DNA of 64,000 nucleotides from Pseudoips prasinana (lineage: Eukaryota; Arthropoda; Insecta; Lepidoptera; Nolidae): positions 25,828,001 to 25,892,000 of the forward strand of contig OX621255.1 in NCBI GenBank assembly GCA_951640165.1, read 5' to 3'. Below the pieces are notes generated by a model, which saw only the letters and a list, made by a program, of their open reading frames with translations, searched no databases and was not told where the DNA came from. The translations under genes were made by a program, and so were the position numbers. Within the stretch, counting starts at the first letter, position 1, and each line of letters begins with the position of its first letter. Below are positions 25,001-31,000 of the stretch, piece after piece.

Positions 25001-28000
25001 TATTCCTAGTATTTATATTATGCAGTTCACTTTTCTTTTTATAATTATGAATATTTTTTTTAACAAACATTATGTTTGCGCACATACTATTTTTAGTAGG
25101 TTTTGAAGTCAGTGTTATTTCTATTCAAAACAGTTTTCTTATGAATCATTTAGTGACTGCCCTCGAAAAATTACAGTAACGACTAATATTATGATAATTT
25201 TCTTGTAAATCCTAAGATCCTAATCCAATCTATACAAAATTTATATGGGCCTACCTCGCAAGTATGCCAATTCGAATAACAAAAATATTTAAATCGGTTA
25301 ACGAACACCGGAGAAATGATACGCATCGAATTAAGAACCTCCCTCTTTTTAAGTCGGTCATAAAACATACCTATATTGTAAGTAAGGGTTTTCTTGCAAA
25401 TAAAATAGTGACAACATTCAGGCTGGCATTTACTGTATTAAGATTTTTTTTACAATCTTTAATGTCACGGATCCATATCTGCAATTATTATCCAGTTATA
25501 ACAAAAGTTGACTTTTTTCAATAAAGACTACTCATTACGGTTGATATTTACATCGAGGAACGGTAAGCAACAGAAATAAATTTACAAGGACCAATCACGT
25601 GCATGCGTTACCACATTCTAGCCTGGTACTTACTTCTGGGGTTCAAGGTCAAGGTAAAGGCTCAACGAACAATTGAGAGGCCTATGCTCGAAGTTTCACT
25701 GCAACATCGAATCAGACATGTCGAAATCCGCAGGCGAATTAAAGATGAGAAAAATTTGTATGATATGATGATGATGACTTCTAATAACGTTTAAAATTTT
25801 GATTACATATTTTGTTGATTGCACGTCTGGCGCAGCGGCTAAGACAGTCGCCTCGCTGCTTCGTGTCGCGGGTCCGAGCCCCACGCCGGACAACTATTTG
25901 TGTGGCCCATAAATAGTTGTTCTGTGTTTGGATGGAATTTTTGTCCGTCTATTAAATGATTGTAAAGTCTGAATGTACAAATTACATCCAGACCGTCTAT
26001 TATATGTTTATAAAGTACCCCGCGATACAGGGATTAGATAGGCCTCTAGTGCAGGCGTCGTCTTTTAAAAAAAAATTTGTTAAATGCGTTATTTTACTAT
26101 ACTTTAAAACAAATAAACTTTCTCTATTCGAAATAAAAATATGTTTACTTTTGAAAAACATAGAAATGACTTCATACCGATTTGAACATAATTTCAAATC
26201 GGTTTGGTTCAACTCGTAAGAATCCATTTCAACGTCATTCAAACAAATATAAAAAAGGGGTATGAAAAATAATTCATGCAAAAAAAAACAAAATGATAAC
26301 CTCCTTTTGTATAAAGTCGCTTAGTGGACCATATTCCACATATTTGATGGCACTCTCCTACGGTATAAGATCACATAGCTGAGTTTACGCCACCTGAAAT
26401 GCCTGGAATTCCATAGCTGGGCCGTGAGATGTATTGATAACGAAAAACGGATGGAGATGGTCGTATGGTCGTCCAATCGATACGGACTAAACATTATCGT
26501 CCTTTATAAATTAGCAATTTACAATCGAAACGTGGAAGGGTTAATCCAAATAGATTATTTTAGACAAGTATTTATCCATAGGATATTATTAGATCCAAAT
26601 TAAAAGGGCAAAAAGCTACTTTTGTTGTCGACCGTACTACGAAGTCTGCCTTTTGTTCGGTGCAGGAAATAAATAAAGCAGGTTCTTAAGTAAAGTACTT
26701 ACCTGATTTTTTTTTCGATTTGTATTTTATCGCACCTCTGGACTATTTATTTTATTAAGAATTTTAATTAATATAAAAATATTAATAAATATAGAGTCTA
26801 AGAAGTGTATCAAGAGAACTTAATGTGTTTGAACGCTCAATTCAGAAATCCACATTTAATAACATTATAAAGAAAATTCTACCGACACCTAAGGAAAAGT
26901 TAATAATTTCCCCTTGCAAAACTGTCTCAAAATGGAAAATAACTAAGTGTTCATAATGTGAGGTTAAAATTGCATCAACAAGTAGCATAAGCCTTACAGG
27001 AAGTATTGCAAAGTTTGGGGTATTCCAAACTTATAAGTGCTAATAAACTTTTAGTATGTGTGCCCACATATTAAAAGTTTATTTTAATTAGAATAAAACT
27101 AGTTAGACATAGCAAAAAGCAGCCAAGTGCAAGTTGGGGCTCATTTTTCTTAAAAGAAATGTAATGGTAGCGTAATAATGTAGTTCTGAGTTCAAATCCC
27201 GGTATTTCTGGATAGAAAATATAAAAGAGTTAAAAGCAGCAACCCTCGATAAAAAAATGGCAGTATCGAAACATGATGAAAACTTTATTTCTTTAGTAGA
27301 GTGTAAAATAGGGGACTTTATGTTTTTTGTCCCCCTACAATATGGACCGATGATCTTGTGCGGGTCGCTGGAAGCTGCTGGATACAAATAGCGCAAGATC
27401 GGCAATTATGGAGATCTCTGGGGGAGGCCTTTGTCCAGCAGTCGACCTTTTTCGCCAGAATAGAATAGCACTATTTATTGTACACCACTATAATCAGCCT
27501 AATATCGTCCGCTGTTCGACATAGGCCTCCCCCAAAGGTTTACACAGCATTGCCATTTATCGCCATAGACACGGCGCTTGGCCTGTGTGTTGGCGACCGC
27601 GAGTACACAGGAGACGCTGCTGCCTGAATGCCTGCTGTATTCCTGAGTTGCCTTTTACGACACCCACGGGGTGCAATGGGGTAGCCCTGTCATTCTTTCT
27701 GGGCGGGAACCATACGGCTCAATATCCAGATATGGCACTTATGTACACATGTATATTGTACACCATAAGAATATATATCGTGTCTAAAAGCACTCCTTTT
27801 TGATCAGGTTCCTGACTCAACCACCTAACGTAAGCCTCTTTAGGTATTTTTCGAGGCTCTTTGCTATTAAGTTATTGGAATAAACGATTATCGGCACAAT
27901 GAGCAACATCTGAATCAACATCCCACATACTGACAACCTCCCGCGCAATTCCCAGATAGTGCCGCAAGGGTCATACGCCACAGTTACCATCAGTTGACTA

Positions 28001-31000
28001 TTATGCTCGCTTGCTGATTTAGAAGTATAAAAAAGATTTAACTTTATAAGTAAAATGGCGCCAATAAAAATAATACTCTCGATTATTTTATACAAATCTG
28101 TCTGAGAAAAGATGTCAAGCTGAGGGTCAATACTGAGATTGACGCTCAGTTTGACATCTTTTCTCAGTCTGTCAAAAGTATGGTATAGTGGATGTTTTTA
28201 TTTTAGTTAAATAATGTACTTCTAATGCCTATTATATAAAAATATTAGCTTTCTGCATTCCTTCTCCGTATGAACTTTAACTGTTCCAAATTTTATACTC
28301 CTCCGTCCGCGCAATTTTCGTAGAGAGGGGTACAAAGTTTTTGCTTCACGTATTAATATTATGATAAATATTTTTTACTTATAAAGGCATATAACGTGAA
28401 TATCTACTTTCAATGTCATTGTATCCTTGAAGTATCACGGAACTCCATTACTCCATTCTACTATCGACTCAACGCTCAATTCCGCAAATTTAAAATATTT
28501 TATTAAACTGTAAAAGTTAACATCCTTGAAAATATGGAAGGACCACGAAGTATGTACTTATATTTATTTTATGTCGGTGGTTCAGTAACCATTTTTATTT
28601 TTTTCTCTACAATCAACCAAGTATTGCTTGGTTTTATTTTCTTATTTAAATCAATGGGCTATTTCACCTGATGGTTAGTGATGCTAAAAAGTGGACGCAT
28701 AAGATACCTTACCTTGAATAAGTTCAAGTTATATGTGTTTGGTAACATGTTGCTTGGGAGGGCATTCCACAGTTTAGCTGTGTCTATTATGAAAGAGGAA
28801 GAAAAACGCTTCGTAGATTAAGTTAGCATATCAACAAAGGCGTACCTAGTAAAGACTTAACCATTACAATGTAACCGAAAACTATAATTATACTATAATT
28901 TTAAAAAAATGTTTTCTGCTAATTATGCCAACAAATACTCAAATGCCTTTTCTTTACTCCTGGTCCATTCAACGGTTGCCTGGAAGAGATCGCACTTAGC
29001 GATAAGGCCGCCATTTGTACAATCTTAACATACTCATAGTTCTTTTTATGTATTATTATTTGGTGTACAATAAAGAGTTACTTACATACTTACTTACTTA
29101 TAGTTATAAACATGGCTGTAAGATTTGAGAAGCTGCCTGGTGGTAACTAATTGCTGATTGGTTACGAATACCACATCAGGATATCAACCCGTAGGGCGTA
29201 GAAATAGGCCCAAGGAAATAACTAACAGAGAAAAGACAACATTGTCTTACTGCGAACTATAACCAAAACTGCGATCGTCTACCAAGCGTGGCGATTAAGG
29301 CATATCCCCCATTTCCGGGGAGGCTTTTGTCCAGCAGAGTACGCCATTCGGCTGAAATAATGGATTGTTGACACACGTACGAATTTATAATAATATAATA
29401 ATAATAATATCTGGGGACAATGGCACACAGATCATCCTAGCCCCAAACTAAGCAAAGCTTGTACTATGGGTACCAGGCGACGATATACATACTTATATAG
29501 ATAGAGAAATACTTAAATACATAGAAAACATCCATGACTCAGAAACAAATATTCGTGCTCATCACACAAATATTTGCACTTACCGGGATTCGAACCCAGG
29601 ACCACCAGCTTCGTAGGCAGGAGCACTACCAACAAGGCTACGGTTTTCCAATTCAAATTCCAAATTACGGACGGTGACCGTCCGTTTTTTGGAATTGAAG
29701 AGCAATAATAATATAAATTTTACTACTACATTTGCTAGGCTTCTGTGAAAAAACGTAATAAACGGCCTAATTTACTACATAGTATAAGGGCTGTGAATAG
29801 GACCAATCTGTGTGAAATTTTATCGTAATAATATCACGTATGTTAGGTAGGTACTACATTAATCAGTTTAATCACACTGTTAGTCGTAGACGTGATATTG
29901 CATTTACGTCAACGACAAAATTTATAATGGTATAGTAATTACATCAATTATTAAATTAGTATGCAGAATTAGTAAACTTTAAGTCGTTGACGTAATACTG
30001 CATTTACATTAAGGACTCCTAATTTACTAATTTATCATACTAATAAAGTGATTTACTAGTAAATAGTAACGACAGTAATATAATTTGATTATCAGATACG
30101 TGCAGGTTATTTTTTCCTTTTAAGGGTTCCGTAGCCAAATGGCAAAAAACGGAACCCTTATAGATTCGTCATGTCTGTCTGTCTGTCTGTCCGTCCGTAT
30201 GTCACAGCCACTTTTTTCCGAAACTATAAGAGCTGTACTGCTGAAACTTGGTGTATTCTGTGAACCGCATTAAGATTTTTACACAAAAATAGAAAAAGAA
30301 CAATATTTTTGGGGGGTCGTCATACATAGAACTGAAACTAGAATTTTTTTTTCAGCGTACCCATAAATGTGGGCGTCTATGGACAGGTCTTCAAAAATCA
30401 TGTTGAGGTTTCTGATATAATTTTTTTCTAAACTGAATAGTTTGCGCGAGAGACACTTCCAAAGTGGTAAAATGAGTCCCCCCCCCCCCTGTAACTTCAA
30501 TATATGATGCACATTATTGTGGAAACTAACAAGGAAAATTGGTTTGAACGAGATCTAGCAAGTAGTTTTTTTTAATACGTCATAAACCGCAATTTGCTTT
30601 CATTTAATCAACTGAAATACTTTCTGCTACGGAACCCTTCATGTGCGGGTCCGACTCGCACTTGTCTTAATCACTGACATTAACCGAACTTAAACCCGTA
30701 ACTTAGTTACATAGTACTTAAATATTCACGTAACACAATGCTAATCATTCAAAAGGTAAGATATTAATTATTCAACGACCATTGCCCTTATTAAATGCTA
30801 TCGTCATTATAATTTAAACAAAGCGGTAATATTGAAATAATATTAATGCTTGTAAAAAATTATTAAACGTTCCCAGTTCTGTTATTCTGTGCCCGCGACT
30901 TCATCGGCAAATATTGTACTGACTTCGTAAATATCACATCAGAATATCTATATCATTTTGTCCCTTCTTAAACAAACCTTACATATTTCCATACAAACTT

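Noticed and set aside
27817..28095. Minus-strand 92-codon hydrophobic frame
   Set aside because: It borders a hairpin repeat and lacks recognisable motifs, splice borders or a clear start. I could not support a chemoreceptor or other assignment.
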